64,000 nt of DNA from Ciborinia camelliae (taxonomy: Eukaryota > Ascomycota > Leotiomycetes > Helotiales > Sclerotiniaceae), in assembly GCA_025890175.1 (NCBI GenBank), contig JANPYM010000003.1:1399795-1463794 (forward strand), given 5' to 3'. The notes below the pieces were generated by a model. It had not been told where the DNA came from and searched no databases. It saw only the letters and a program-made list of their open reading frames with translations. This document shows, piece by piece, positions 1 to 13,425 of this stretch. Numbering within the stretch: position 1 is the first letter of the stretch; every line of letters begins with the position of its first letter. The position numbers were made by a program, and so were the translations under genes.

Positions 1-567
1 ACGAATAACATGATGAAACTTTCATCATGTTATCCGGTCTCATCGTCCTTGATGTAAGCTAAGCCCTCCCACCAATACATCCCAATCTCATCCACACCCC
101 AACTAACATCATAACTCCCCCACTCAAGACCGACCCTCCACCACATCAAGAGCAACAAGACATTCTACGCCTTCCTCGTATTCACCAGCGGACCGCCCTC
201 CTGGCATCCCCTCAACGTCGCCTGGCTCAACGCCAATCAACCGACGCCCCGTCGTCGCGCCATGGCAGTTACGCTCTACATGGCCATGACCAATCTGAGC
301 GCGGTTCCTGCATTGTATGTCTTCCGGGGGGGTGATAAACTGTATTATCATTATGGGTTTAAGCTGCTTTTTATTATGGCGGCTTTGGCGATCGGTGGTA
401 TGGCGGGGATGAGGTTCGCGTATTGCTGGTTGAATGGGGGGATTGAGCTGGGGATGGGGATGGGCGAGACGGTGGATAGGGGTTTGGGGTTCGGTTGTGA
501 GTTTGGGGTTCAAGGCTTGGGGCTTGGGAGGTTACTAGATGGGTCTTCAGAAGGGAAAGTAGGATAG
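1..567 (+). CDS. MFS transporter, C-terminal part (5' end outside the window)
   Basis: This is the last part of a major facilitator superfamily permease, a plasma-membrane transporter; the pattern resembles the allantoate/anion:cation symporter (Dal5-like) group of fungi. Readable exons are about 9-53 (frame 3, ending LSGLIVLD) and about 151-567 (frame 1), joined by an inferred intron 54-150 with GTAAGC donor. The long exon reads PPSWHPLNVAWLNANQP, then RRRAMAVTLYMAMTNLSAVPA and YVFRGGDKLYYHYGFK, the usual helix-10 to helix-11 region of these permeases, followed by one more hydrophobic segment and a Gly-rich tail ending in TAG at 565-567. The substrate cannot be told. The intron acceptor is uncertain because an alternative AG at 127-128 is out of frame. 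An upstream stop at 6-8 suggests a further intron at the window edge. Confidence 0.6.
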
Positions 568-3500
568 GGAATAATAGGTTGAAATGAAAGGGAAATATGG
601 TCTGAGGAGTATTTGAGATACTAGATAATTGTCATATGCAGATATTGAGGTGGTAACCAGAATTGGTAAGATGACAATTGAGAATCATATATCTACTAGT
701 AAAATATATGAACCAACCTCATCACCATGAAAGGTAATTAATTATCAACAATAAATCACCTAAATATATTCTCATCTCTTTGCATCTCCAGCAAAATTAT
801 CAACAAACAACAACAATATATCCTCTGCAAACAACAATACTCAAGACCAAAAACAACTAATCATTCATTAACATCAAGCTCCACTCCCACCTCATATACC
901 ACAGCACAGCCCCTTAGATCAATACATGTCAATGCTAGCCAGCGCCCTTCTTGCCCTGTTGGCGATTAGCTTTGTTTTCCGATACAAGGAGTCTTTAAGC
1001 GTTTAACGGAGGAGAGCGATATTTATATTTCGTCAACACAGGTACTAGTAGAACTCTTGGCCTTTCGAGTGGTTTACTAAGTAGATACCGCGGGGTGAAG
1101 TATGGGTGGATTCGCTTTCGTTGATCTAGTAAAATTTCGTAGTTAATAAATTGGATAGGTAATCGTAGTGTAATGTGCTGGTAGTATACAATTTTCCAAA
1201 ACTACATGCTTCCGGTTTTAGGTTGTTGTGATGGAATAATGGAATGATGGAATGATGGATTAGTAGGTGTTAGGTACCTGCCTAATATTGCATAGATATC
1301 GGGATACTTGGGAAAAAGGATATTTTTATTCTCTACTGTAATCCGATTTCTATTTATAAATACCTATGAATGTGAATGATGTCGCTGTCATTTATCAAGA
1401 TAATAATATAGGCTATCTATCGTTCTAAATCTTACATGAAAGTTCAAATGAGTGTTATAAATCCCCATCATATTATATCATCTCATCTCCGTCATACAAA
1501 TAATACACCTTTTTCTCGCAATACGATCAAGAGATCGAATTCGATGCAGAGATTTTCGCCGCCTATGATTGAGTGCACATTTGGAAAATCTTCGTTACAT
1601 GACTATCAGATCTTGCGAAACTGGAGGTACTTAAATATTGCTCGGCTTCTTTGCTGATTAGTAATACCTAGGTACCTAGTAGGTAGATACTAGGTAGGTG
1701 ATTCGATGGTGTGGAGAGGAGGTGAATTTATACTTCAAGGGTGGACGGTTACCTACCTAGGTAGGTAGAAAGGTATATGAAGGAAGGTGTCAAGAGTATG
1801 ACTCCGAGCAGGTGTATGATGGAAGCATAGGATTGGATTAAGGTAGTAGTAGTAGAATACACCACTGCCCCGCACGCGGGGCGGACGCGGCCGTGTACGC
1901 TACGCTACATAGTAACCGTCTCCACCAATTGTACCAAAACGATTTCCAACACCATTCAGGACCTTCAATCGAGCAAAGATTTAGGGCTCCGGAGATTAGA
2001 TCAGTTCATAATGCTCTGATTCAAAATCCAGGTGTGCTTTGATTATATCTATCATATGTATACCTACCTAGGTAGTTATATAGGTACGTAGTTGATCTTG
2101 CAGGTTATTTAACACTGTCATTTTTAAGTGACATACCTACCTAAGTATGGTGCGGTGTCTATGGGTGACAATGGTTTGCTATGTCCTGGGACGAAAGGCC
2201 TTGAAATACTTCTGATTATACTTATGTAGATCCAATACAGAACTGGATTCTATGATTTCCTATATAGTATACTAAGAACGGGATAAGTTTCTTTCCTCTT
2301 AAACTGGCAAAGGTAAGATATTCTGAATAAAAGTAAGTATACGGATCAGATACAGGTCTTTTGGACTTTCTTATATACTGCAAAATTCATACAATGATTG
2401 ATATTAAACCGGGGACTTTGGGAGTGAGTATGGAGTCATAGTGATTCACATAGGACATAGTAATAAGGGTACCTAATTTTAGGTATCAAGTCACCTAAGC
2501 ACTAGTCTAACGTAGAATTAGCTTAGGAAGTGGCTTATAAGCAGCCGTACTTTAGATCTTCAATTCACTTCCTTCGTCTCCGTATCTGAGTCATTTTCTG
2601 TCATGTTCAAGGGCCACAAATTCGAATACAGGAAGAAATGTCTTCTATTTAAAAAAAACTCGTATGTGGGCGATATATTTATTCAAGGAGGTAAATTGTT
2701 GATTTTTATATATATATAAGGGTCTCCTATCTATTACAACAGCTTTACTGTGGACCTGTGCTAAATTTGGAGGCGGGTGCTATTTCCTGAATTTCTGCTG
2801 GTTTCTGATTCTGCCCAATTCTGGATGGATGTAGTTCTCTAATCTAATCTCAAGGTTTGGTTGTTGTTGTGATAAATTCAAGTAGCATTTTCTTTTTCAT
2901 TGGCATTCCCTTGATATCGGATGAGAAGATTTAGGAGAATGATAGCAAATACCTAGTAGCTCATCTTTTCCGAAGATCATATCTTGTACATACACCGTGT
3001 GTTTCGCTCCCAACTCGAACCAAAACTTATCCATCATATTGCCTAGAAGTTTCTGTGGCCTTTGTTGATAGTATTTAAATATGTATTGTTGGCAGTGTTA
3101 TGTTTTGTTGCTTTTATTAAGTCACTATCAGGAAATTCGTTTATAGAGAATTCGAAATTAAAGCCATTGGAGGGTGAATCCCGACACATTCCAACGCTAC
3201 GCTTGTACAGTATTTGGGAGCAGATCTCATCTGCATACAACTCGCAGAGCAATAGTCTTATGCCTCTTCTCCATTATCAGCCGAATGGTATTTACCAAAA
3301 CTTTAAGATAATAACTTAAGAGTACCTATTTTCCATGACTTTAAGCCAAGACTTTAGACGAGGCCGTTGGATATTCATCTGAAATCTATACACTGAATAT
3401 TATATTGTTTCATCCTATTATATTGAACATATGGTATAAACCCGACATCATTGTATTGTAGTGACTAAGGAGCTAAGTTCTATACGAGGAACTCGGGAAC

Positions 3501-3966
3501 ACGTGATGACCAATCGAGCTAACTAGTGGATATGGAGCATTTATAGGTATTAACAGGTGTATTCGCTGTGCTGGGCGTTCATGAACGCAGTATTTTGTGG
3601 CTTGAAATTTTGGATATGTCTCATGAACTGCCAGAACGGGGGGAGTGGAGGTAGAATTGAGATAGTGAGATTTTGAAGGGAATTTAGAGTGGAGTTTGTG
3701 ATTGCTTCTCGAGTGGCATTTATCTTCATAGAGGGGCTGGAATGTTTGGTCGATCTGAAATATGCAGAAGAAGCTCAAGTTCAAGGGCTAAGGCCTACCT
3801 AGTAGTCTTTTCTTTCGGCCGATAGTCTCTCCATCTTTTCATACCTAACTTCCCCGCGAAAGGCATATTGTCACGATGCTAAAGCATCGAGGTTGAAATG
3901 TAGTATATTGCTAAAGAGCCTTTACATCTATAAAGAGCGAAGCCCTTTATATGCGTAAGGTAGATA
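568..3966. other. Non-coding stretch with TACCTAGGTA-type motifs
   Basis: I see no convincing gene here. Short open frames (1436-1657, 3062-3319, 3473-3784 on minus) lack family features. CCTAGGTA-type palindromes recur (near 1665-1700, 1751-1770, 2065-2080). A GC-rich hairpin CCCCGC-AC-GCGGGG lies at 1868-1881 and a hairpin CGATGC-TAAA-GCATCG at 3874-3889. Confidence 0.6.
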
Positions 3967-4050
3967 CAATCAATTTCAATCAAATCTAATAAATTTTTAA
4001 CTCGAAAAAAAATATTAAAAAAATAAAACTTTTTTTATATCAAAATATAT
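3967..4050 (+). repeat. Left terminal inverted repeat of the AT-rich element
   Basis: Pairs with 7673-7756 on the other strand. Shared landmarks are TCAATTTCAAT, AAATTTTT, ACTC, a run of A, and AATAAAACTTTTTTTATATC. Differences from the right copy are nearly all C/T or G/A, and the left copy is the more AT-shifted. Confidence 0.85.
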
Positions 4051-7000
4051 ATATTTTTAAACTGAATTTAATAATATAAAAAAAAATAAAAAATTTTTTC
4101 AAAAAAAATTTTAAAAATCTTAAAAACAAAAATCTGAGATTTAAATTATTATTATATAATTATTTAATATTATTTCAAATAATATATCCTTTATTTTATA
4201 ATAACAATAATAATTATATTAATTATTATTATATATATATAATTTTTAAGTTTAGTTTTATTAATTAATATTATTTTAAATATAATATATATAATAAAAA
4301 TAAATATATATTTAATATAAAAAAATAAATTTTAAGAATTTATATTTTAAAAAAAATAATATTTTTAATTTTTATTTTATTAAAAAATAAATTTCTTTAA
4401 TATATAATATCAAAATAAATAATTTTAATTTTTTAAAACGATTTTATATTATTATAATTGTTTAATTTAAATTAAAGATTGTTTTATTTCAACCTTTTTT
4501 TTTTTTAAAATTTGTTAATATTGAATTAATTTATAAATTATTTGTTTAAAAAGAATGGGATTTAAAAAAAAAAAAAGTTAATATAAATTTTAATATTTTA
4601 ATTAATATTAATTATATATTTTAATTTTAACAAAAAATTCTTTAAATAGGAGATAATTAATATATGGAATTAAGTATATTTAATAATTAATATAAATTTA
4701 ATAAATTTTTTATTTTTTTAATTTTTTTAGATTTTTTTTTATTACGATTTTATTTAGAATATATGTTTTATATTTATATATAACAAAGGTATAAAGTTAA
4801 AACAAATAAAAAAAAACAAAAGAAATAAAAAATGTTAGGTAAATTAAAAAATAATAATTTATTATTTTTTCAAAAAAAGCAAATATTCATTTTTTTGTTT
4901 ATTAAATTTATAAATGTTAATATTATAATATTATTAAAACCTTTTTTATTTTTATTTTTTTAATTTATATTATATATAAAAGATAATAATAATAATAATA
5001 CAAATATTAATATAAAAATAATAAAAAAAAATGAAATTGTTTATATTACTTTACAAAAAAAATATATTAATAAATTAAATAACAATTATATAAAACTATT
5101 TTTTAATAAATTATTATTTAATATAATTATAAATTATAAAAATATTATTATTAATATATTAATATATTAAAAAGTATATATTTTAATTAACAAAATATTC
5201 AAAAATTTATTTTTTATTATATTATTTTGAAATATTAATAATTATATAATATTTTAAATTTATCTTATATTTATATTAAAAAATAAATTATATCGTTAAA
5301 ACCGTATCGATATTTTTTTATTAATTGCCAAAACTAATTATTCAAAAAAATTTACAATTTTTAAATATTTTGTTAAAAAGATTTATATATTATTTAATTA
5401 TTTTAAAATATATAAAATCCTATTAATTGAATTTCAAAAAAAAAACGTTTTGAAAATTTTTTTTTAAATAACAAAACTATTTTTGAAATATATCGAATTT
5501 AATTTTTAATATAATTTTTTATATTTATTATCCCTTTAATATTTTAAAAAACATTTAATTAAAAAAATTTTTTTTATCTTATAATAATATTTACAAAATC
5601 TTTAATCGAAATAATTGTTTATTAATAGTTTTTAAAATACGATTTTATAAAATTCGAAAAAAAAAAAAGAATTTATATAAATAAATATAAATGTAAAAAT
5701 ATAATTAAATATCAATAAAAGGTTTTTATATTTAAAATAAAGGTTTTAGATAAAAAAATTATATGGTATAATAAAATCGTATAAATAAATAAAAACAAAA
5801 TATAAGTTATAATATTTTTTATATTAAAATTTAATAAAAAACGATATATTTAAATATAATATAATAAAAATTGTTTTTATATATATAATTATAAAAAAAT
5901 ATTTTGATTATATAAAATTATTTAACAAAAAATATTATACAAAAATAAGGGAAAGTTTATTTATATATCTAATTTTATTAAATTTGAAAAATATATCCAA
6001 ATCAAAAATATATTTAATAATATTATTAAAAATATAGAAATAATTATTTATTTAAAAACGGGAAAAAATCTTTAATAAAATATAAAATAATTATTAAAAC
6101 AATTAACTAATATTATTAATATATTTAAAAAACAATATTTTAATTATATTGTTATTTTTGTTTTTGATTAATTATTTATATATTAATTATTTAATAAAAA
6201 AGCTTTAAATATTTTTATTATAAATTTATTAAATAATAATAAATAATTAATATAAAATGATATTATTTATTTAATAAAGATTATATTTTATTTTTATATT
6301 ATTTTATATAACTTTTTTTAAAAACTTTATATTTAAAATAATAAAATAAAAATTCTTAAAAGTATAAAACAAGTTTTTCAAAAAAAAGGTTATTTGTTAA
6401 TTGAAAAGTTTTTAAAAACAAAATATATATTATAATATTTTAATCCCGAATTCTTTTTTTCAAAAAATTATAAATTATATTGTATAATAAGAATTTTACA
6501 GAATTATAACGATTTTAAAAAGCAAAAATTTATAATTAAGAATTTATTAATCAAAAAAGATTATAAATATATATTTTTTTTTAAATTTTATTATAAATTT
6601 AATTTTATTGAAATATATTAAAATTATAACAAAATTTTATATTATTAAATTAAAAAAAAAAGTTTTGTATATATTAAAAAAAAGATTACAAAAATATTAA
6701 ATGTTTATATAATTGATATAATATATCGATTTTGTAATTATATATAACGCTTTATAAATATATATAAAAAAGATTTAAATATTAAACAAATAATATAGAT
6801 AATAAAAAAACAAAAGGGATATAAAGTAATTAATTTAAAATTAATAAAAAACTTTAATTAAATATAAATTATAAATTATTAAATATTTAATTAAATTTTT
6901 TTAAATCAAGTATTTTTATTATTTACTAAAATGTTGTATTATTTTATAGATTGTTTTGGGAATTAAAATTATAATTAAATGAATTATACAATTTTTCTAA

Positions 7001-7672
7001 AAAGATTATAATTTTTTTATTATTATATATATGTATTATAATTATATTATAATCTTTTTTTATTTTTAATTAATTTTGAAATATTAAATCATTTTTTTAT
7101 CTAATATAGATTGCAATTTTATTATTAAATTTTTGTATATTAATATTAATAAATTTGGTAGGATATATTGAATTATAAATAAAGGATTGTTGAATATAAA
7201 TGTTAATGTAAATATTGTTTATTTAATTTAAAATATATATAAATTAATATATAAAATTAATAATATCAATATATTTATATTTATAAATGATTTTAATAAT
7301 TTCAAAGTATATTATTTTGTTTTTAAATTTGATAATTGAAAATTTTTATATATATAAAATTTAAAATAAAAATTAAAATAATTTTTTATTATATTTATTT
7401 ATTAAATTTAAAATATTATTTTTTAGGTTATTTTTAATATAAATTATTATATTAAATAATAATATATTAATATTAAATAATAATATATTTTATATTAAAT
7501 AATAGTATTTAATTATATAAAATATAGAACGATATGAAATAATTTTGAATAAAATTATTAAACCCCAATTATTGTTATATAATATCCTTGGGTTTTTTGT
7601 ATATTAAATATTAAATCAATTTTATATTAAATTTTAATTATTATTGTATATTTGAATTTCCCTAATTAATCT

Positions 7673-7756
7673 ATATATTTTGATATAAAAAAAGTTTTAT
7701 TTTTTCAATATTTTTTTTTGAGTCAAAAATTTGTTAGGTTTAATTGAAATTGACTG
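7673..7756 (-). repeat. Right terminal inverted repeat of the AT-rich element
   Basis: Reverse-complement partner of 3967-4050, ending at the TA at 7757-7758. It keeps more G and C (for example GTTAGGTTTAATTG) and is therefore closer to the original end sequence. Confidence 0.85.
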
Positions 7757-8200
7757 TAGTACAGCCGTACGGCTGTACGATCTAGCGAGGAGAGGTGCCT
7801 AATATCTCAGGCGTAGCCTGAGATCTCAGGCATTCTTCTAAATCTACCGTAGCACATATGCTTACTTATAAATATGAAATTTTTTGAATCTGAATTATTG
7901 TTTATTATGAAATCAACTTGAAATGCTGATAAATCCTTGATTTAATACTGCTTTGGACAAGAAATGACGTTACAGCCTTAGTAATTCCATTCTGAAAATT
8001 CATTTCCAAACTCTCTTTGAATCCGCGATGAGCTGAATTCGATACCTGTTCGCTCGCCCGAATTCAAAGACAAAAGACATTCACTCTTTATGAAGTTGCT
8101 GAGATCTGTACTCGAAGAACTAGAGCTTCAGAGTCGCTCGCATATCTATAGCGTCTTGTAGCTCCAATAAAGAGTCCACCACCAGCTCGGTATCCTTGAT
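7757..8200. other. Non-coding flank with nested palindromes
   Basis: Directly after the element's TA lies a perfect 20-bp palindrome (7759-7778, GTACAGCCGTACGGCTGTAC). A 9-bp hairpin ATCTCAGGC-GTA-GCCTGAGAT follows at 7804-7824, then a further CTCAGGC at 7825-7831. The remaining sequence probably overlaps the lost 5' half of the neighbouring ATPase gene, but I could not read a frame in it. Confidence 0.5.
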
Positions 8201-10020
8201 ATGTGGACCATAACGGCCACAGTAATAATCAATGCCATCAATGATACAAAACAAAGTTGCCTCTCTAGTCAATTGACGCACAAGTATTTTAAAAATGCAT
8301 CGGAGCGCTTCAAAACCCTTTCAGATATCACAGAAGTAAAGCGAGTGGATGATGAGAATGGCTTTGACCAACTCGTGTTACCTAAGGGCCATAAATCAGA
8401 GATAAAGAATCAAAACTAGCAGATAAGGATGAAATGAATATAGTACGTGGCAAAGGTATGACATTCGAATCACGAGTTGATCATATTGTATCTAACGCAA
8501 TGCTATGAAGGTAAAGGATTGATCATCCTCTTTCATGGAGCTCCCGGTGTAGGTAAAACTTCCACAGCAGGTATGATGATTTTTTTGGTTCACCAGTAGT
8601 CTTACAGAGAGATCATACTAATAGTTTTTCCATGGAATGCGTTGCAGACTCTTTCCAAAAACCACTCTTCCAGATTACTTGTGGTTTGTTCCAGCTAATA
8701 ACCATAGGTTTTAGAGAGAAAGTCTGACAATACTGTAGGAGACCTTGGGTCAGAAGCCGCCGAAGTCGAAGCTGCACTCGAAACCAATTTTACACTTGCA
8801 AACAGATGGGGCTGCATTCTGCTGATTGACGAAGCAGATATCTTCTTGGCGGAGAGGACGAGGCACGACTTCTTACGAAATGCTCTTGTAGCGGGTATGT
8901 TATAATCATGGGACTATTTCCTTCTGAAATATCAAATACTGAGAGATGATTAGTTTTCCTGCGTGTTTTGGAGTACTACAGAGGTATACTATTTCTTACC
9001 ACCAATCGAGTTGGTGCCTTCGACGAGGCCTTCACTTCTAGAATTCACGTCAGTCTGTACTACCCACAGCTCGATTTAAATTCCACTCTAGAGATATTCA
9101 AGATGAACATGGGAAGAATAAGCGATCGATTTGCGAAGAAGAAAAGAGATTTTGCGATCGAAGAGTTAGATATTCGCAGTTTTGCAATTGGCTATTTTCA
9201 ACAGAGTAGGGAAGGGAGGTGGAATGGACGTCAAATTCGCAATGCATTTCAAACCGCAGTTGCTCTTGCCGAATATGATGTCCAAGGAGAAGAGGATACT
9301 AGAAGCCACACTGACAAAATTGATAAAAAATTGATTCTGAAGGCAAGCCATTTCGAAACAGTGGCAGATGCATACCTCGGTTTTGTTAATTACTTGAAAG
9401 AGGTGAATCATGGTGTTGGTGCGGCCAAGCGAGCTCATGACAGGAGTTATCGAGATGATGAATTCGGGCAGCCTAAGGGTTCAAGTTGGGGTCTCCTCAG
9501 TGAACGAAGAGGGAGTATTCAACAAACATCACAAGCAACAAAAGATCCTTTTTATTCGCCTCGGCGTCAACCAGATCACGATTTCCAGGATGAACGCCCT
9601 CTACAATTTGCTCAGATGGCACAATCCGGCGTACCAAATACCAACTATGACCAACCATACCACGACACCCAGTATCAAGATCCACGCGGGACCTCTAGTT
9701 TGCTGAACAGGGTAGATAGACAGCAACCTCTTCCGACGGAGCTAAGCCGTGGTAATGATTTCACGCAATCGGCTTATAATTTACACGAACGCCACGGCGG
9801 TAGAGGAGACCAAAGTCGGAACTACACCTTCTCAAATGAGCGTGTAACTCTCACGAATCAAGACCACGGGCAACCTCATCAAAGCCCACAAGTCTTGTCT
9901 ACACCGAATAGAACGGAGAGACATGGTAGCCCCAGCTATTCAAGCTATCCTCCAGGTCCAGGTACTTTAGGGGTAGAGAGGAGAGTGTTCTATCCCGAGG
10001 ATAACTATGGGAATCAGTAG
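8201..10020 (+). pseudogene. Fungal AAA+ ATPase gene with damaged 5' half
   Basis: Encodes a AAA+ ATPase of the large cytoplasmic family common in filamentous fungi; its cellular role is unknown. Readable exons: 8201-about 8400, about 8410-8455, 8511-8570 (Walker A, HGAPGVGKTSTA), 8636-8683, 8739-8894 (Walker B, ILLIDEADIF, and arginine-containing AERTRHDFLRNA), 8954-10020 (sensor/second region, GILFLTTNRVGAFDEAF). Introns 8456-8510, 8684-8738 and 8895-8953 are canonical. Damage: the first exon (LVLPKGHK, frame 2) does not join the next piece (EMNIVRGKGKG, frame 1) without a frameshift and some missing sequence. The intron after Walker A would have to end at 8635 in TGG instead of AG. No start region is visible between 8201 and the transposon 444 bp away. 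The C-terminal 180 residues are Gln/Ser/Pro-rich and disordered. An alternative reading is a live gene with an unusual splice form, but decay is likelier. Confidence 0.7.
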
Positions 10021-13000
10021 GCCCTATCTGGTAGGAGGACAGAGGAACAGAGGATGAATGCTGGAGGATTCAGAGCTGAATTAGACAATGTTCCCATGAA
10101 AGATCAATCTCCTTATTAGTAACAAACCTAGCTCTACTTACCGAATCGAAGTCTTTCCGCTACGACTAGTCTGCGTGATACCTTGATTCGAATATTCTTC
10201 AAGTCCAATCTGAGAACTGTGAAACGTGATAGGATTTAAACTCCATTCTAAGCATAACATTCATGATGTTTCGGTGTGTGGAAGACTTGGAACAAAATTA
10301 CCAGATTCGGTGAGATATAAGAGACATATGAAATGAAATACAATCTTCGTGTTTTCGTGGATGATGTGTGAGAAACTGATGCTTTGAGCTCAGAAGAAGC
10401 TCGTAATGTGGGTTTCTCCACCGTAGTCACCTGTTCAACGCTCACGTGCTACCTCCTGAGACTTCTCTGGAGTTGGGACTCTGAGTTGCCAAGATTTTTA
10501 TTTCCCAAAAGAATATATGCAAGTTTCTATATACCATCTAACGACGAAGGAGATAGATTCAAGCGACAGCATAAATTAATGACATGTCAAAATGTCGGGG
10601 TAACAAAAATGCCAGACATAGGACGTGATCTGATGGGATTTCGGCCAGGTCGATAGATTGGCAGCTCGGGAACGGTGCCTTGTTCATTACTCAAGTCAAT
10701 CGTGGCGGAAGATAAATACACCCTTCTATTATCCCCCATTGTCATCAAAAATTGACAGTGATAAGTTGTCTACGGCGTAACAACACTTCCCTTGGGCCAA
10801 TGGTTCACATTTTTGTTGACTTCCGATATTTCCTTTTACCTTCCTTTCACATGAGCATAATATCATTCACTAACCAGTTACCAGAGTCCGAGTAACCACA
10901 CACTTAAGAACTTTATTTGGAGAACCTTATCCAAACATCAGGTGTTGCTCTATTTGGTAAATCTAGTGAAGCATTGCGCACTAGACTGCCACAGATCAAC
11001 CCAGCAATGTCTACGTTTTATAAAATATCTTGAGGAACTAGAAGTAAATGTTACATCCGAAGTTGGGCACGCAACCCCCCGCTTTTCAGTTTGGCACTAT
11101 ATTACCAGTTCTGAGGTCAAGAATGGCGAACATCGTGATCCACTGCCCCGCAGTCGCCCCGCTGTCCCCGCAACAGCAACAAGAGATAAACAGCTGCAAT
11201 GAGGTGAATTACCAAGCCAAGAAGATAGACAAGTACTTAATCGCTCGAGTTCTCCAATAGACAATGGCTCAAACCACTTCGCAATACACCACTCGAGGGA
11301 GTCTGGCAACCGGGAAGGAGAGCATAGAGTCGAGCAGTCTAATTTTGCGTTGAACCAGTTTCTCATTCCAAGTATGTTCATCCAAGAACTACATATTATT
11401 GCAAGTTATGCTGAACTTTTACTGTCGTTGTAAAAGGTCAATCCTTACTATTCTACTCTATCGTCAAAACTTGGGCCATAAATTATTCCTTTCGTACTAC
11501 CATTATTCTTTTGTACAGATTTTGACTGTAGCATATGATGGTCGGCACCACACTTTTATTCTACTCCTTTTATATTCAAGTTGTGGCTACCCAGAAGTTG
11601 GGCATGATAGAACTGTCATTACACCGTACCGAGTTCCTGTTTTTCATTCCATGTCCCTATACTGGTTCGAATTGATCTGAATGATTTGAATGAATACTAC
11701 TACTATTAAAGTACCTTAGGACCCAACTCTGGGTACAAATTAGCTTTCATCTACACTTCTGAGATGACACACTTAGGAAAGAATCCATCAAACCAAGAGT
11801 ACGGAGACCGTACACTGGCTGATGGACAACCTCAAGGAAGAATGAGACTTTGGGTTTATCTGGTTATGTCAAAATGGGAGAGAATGCGTGAGTTTTGACA
11901 ATGGGAAATTATATATCATCTAATCCCTTAATTTTCCACTGAAACTACATGATGTTATCAGTCTTCGTTCTCCCTTCTCTGTCATCTTTATATTTATTCA
12001 CCATTCATCATTCCTCTCACAGAAAAATTGCAACTCATCCCTATACAACAGACCCGGCTGATTTTGACTTGAGCCGTGAGTACATTATATACATCACCAG
12101 CGCCCTACTTTTCCAGTTACCTGGATACATCTTGATGTATGCTGGTTTATCCTCCACAAAAGCTAAACGTATTCCAGGGTGATTATTCAAGAACATGCTT
12201 AAGCTAGAGCTAGTGAGGGCTACCGTAGTCTTTAGCGCAGAGTATATTGGGAAGGGGATGAGATGGATAGAGAAAGGGGTGAATAATCTTTGGGTGTGGT
12301 GATCCATCCAATCCTACGTCTCTATATCCTATCCATATCCATAAATCCTCGCAATCCTCCCTCCGTCGCCCTCACTGCTATCCCATACAAATTGAGCCAG
12401 ATTCTCTAATTCAAAGAGCTTCGAAGCTCATCGCTCTCTTACGGGAACTAGCGCAGCCCTTTTTAATGGCGTCTTGCCTTGGTACCAACCAGCCCACACA
12501 ATCTCTTATTATCCCATACAGAAAATACCAACATTCTCATTATCATACAACATTCCTATTCCTATGCCCCCAAACACGTCTAACACACCCAAAACCATCT
12601 CATACCAAAAAACCTCTAAAGCTCCTCATAGCCCCTTTGTCATCAAGTTAATGGCTCCATGTGTACTTGGGAATATATAGTTTTCCAAAATCCGATGGGT
12701 ATGAGATGCCTTATATACAGTATAACATACCACCTCTCTCTACCATTATTAATATCACAATATCCCATCCTTCTCAGAAACTCCCACTCCCAAATATCTT
12801 ATTTACCCTCAACTCCTTCACCTTTCCATTCCCATCCCCATCCCCGCATTCTCATAAAAAGAAAATAAAAGACAGACAGAAAATATCCATATGATGGAGT
12901 TCAGTGTGTGTCATAATTTCATCACACTCCCTACATATGTATATATATGTATCTATGTATCTATCTATATATCAACCCCAACCCCAAGTCCGAGTCCAAG

Positions 13001-13425
13001 TCCAAAGACCGCAATAAGATATAAATTTTGTACTACAAAATAAGACGAAGAAAGCTGAATAGATATGAATAGTCATATAAACAGATACCTTAGGATTATC
13101 CTCCTCCGGATTATCAATTAACACTAGGGATGCCAATACAAAAAGAAGAAATACAACAAGAGGAATATACCGCGAGTAACAAAACCAATGAAGACCCATA
13201 AGCTATGCCTATACTATTTTCATATCCATATCCATATTCTCTCTCCGCTACTTTCATTGTAATCTTACTCAAGTATTTACTATTTCTGGGTGTATATATA
13301 TATGTAGGTATTGAGTATGGATGTCTACCTACCAATATTGAGATATTGAGAGATTAAGCTCAATTTCGATATCTATACAATATATAATATTAACGGCAAT
13401 ACACAAAATGCCCCTCCAAATATCC

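Larger units (their letters stand above)
3967..7756. mobile_element. RIP-degraded DNA transposon with long terminal inverted repeats and TA target duplication
   Basis: A block of extreme AT content with abrupt edges. The left end (from 3967, CAATCAATTTCAATCAAATC) and the reverse complement of the right end (from 7756, CAGTCAATTTCAATTAAACC) match for roughly 80 bp and more weakly to about 120 bp. The first seven mismatches are all transitions (A/G or C/T), as expected if two identical repeats were hit by RIP. TA dinucleotides flank both ends (3965-3966 and 7757-7758), and the less mutated end starts CAGT. Known biology: TA duplication and CAGT-like ends are typical of the Tc1/mariner superfamily. 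Its 3.79 kb length is long for that group, so a nested insertion or another TA-targeting family is possible. No transposase frame survives. Confidence 0.85.

Noticed and set aside
3062..3319. 85-codon frame with a hydrophobic, signal-peptide-like start
   Set aside because: Only a hydrophobic start supports it; overlapping minus-strand frame, AT-rich setting and no recognisable body, so a small secreted protein cannot be claimed.
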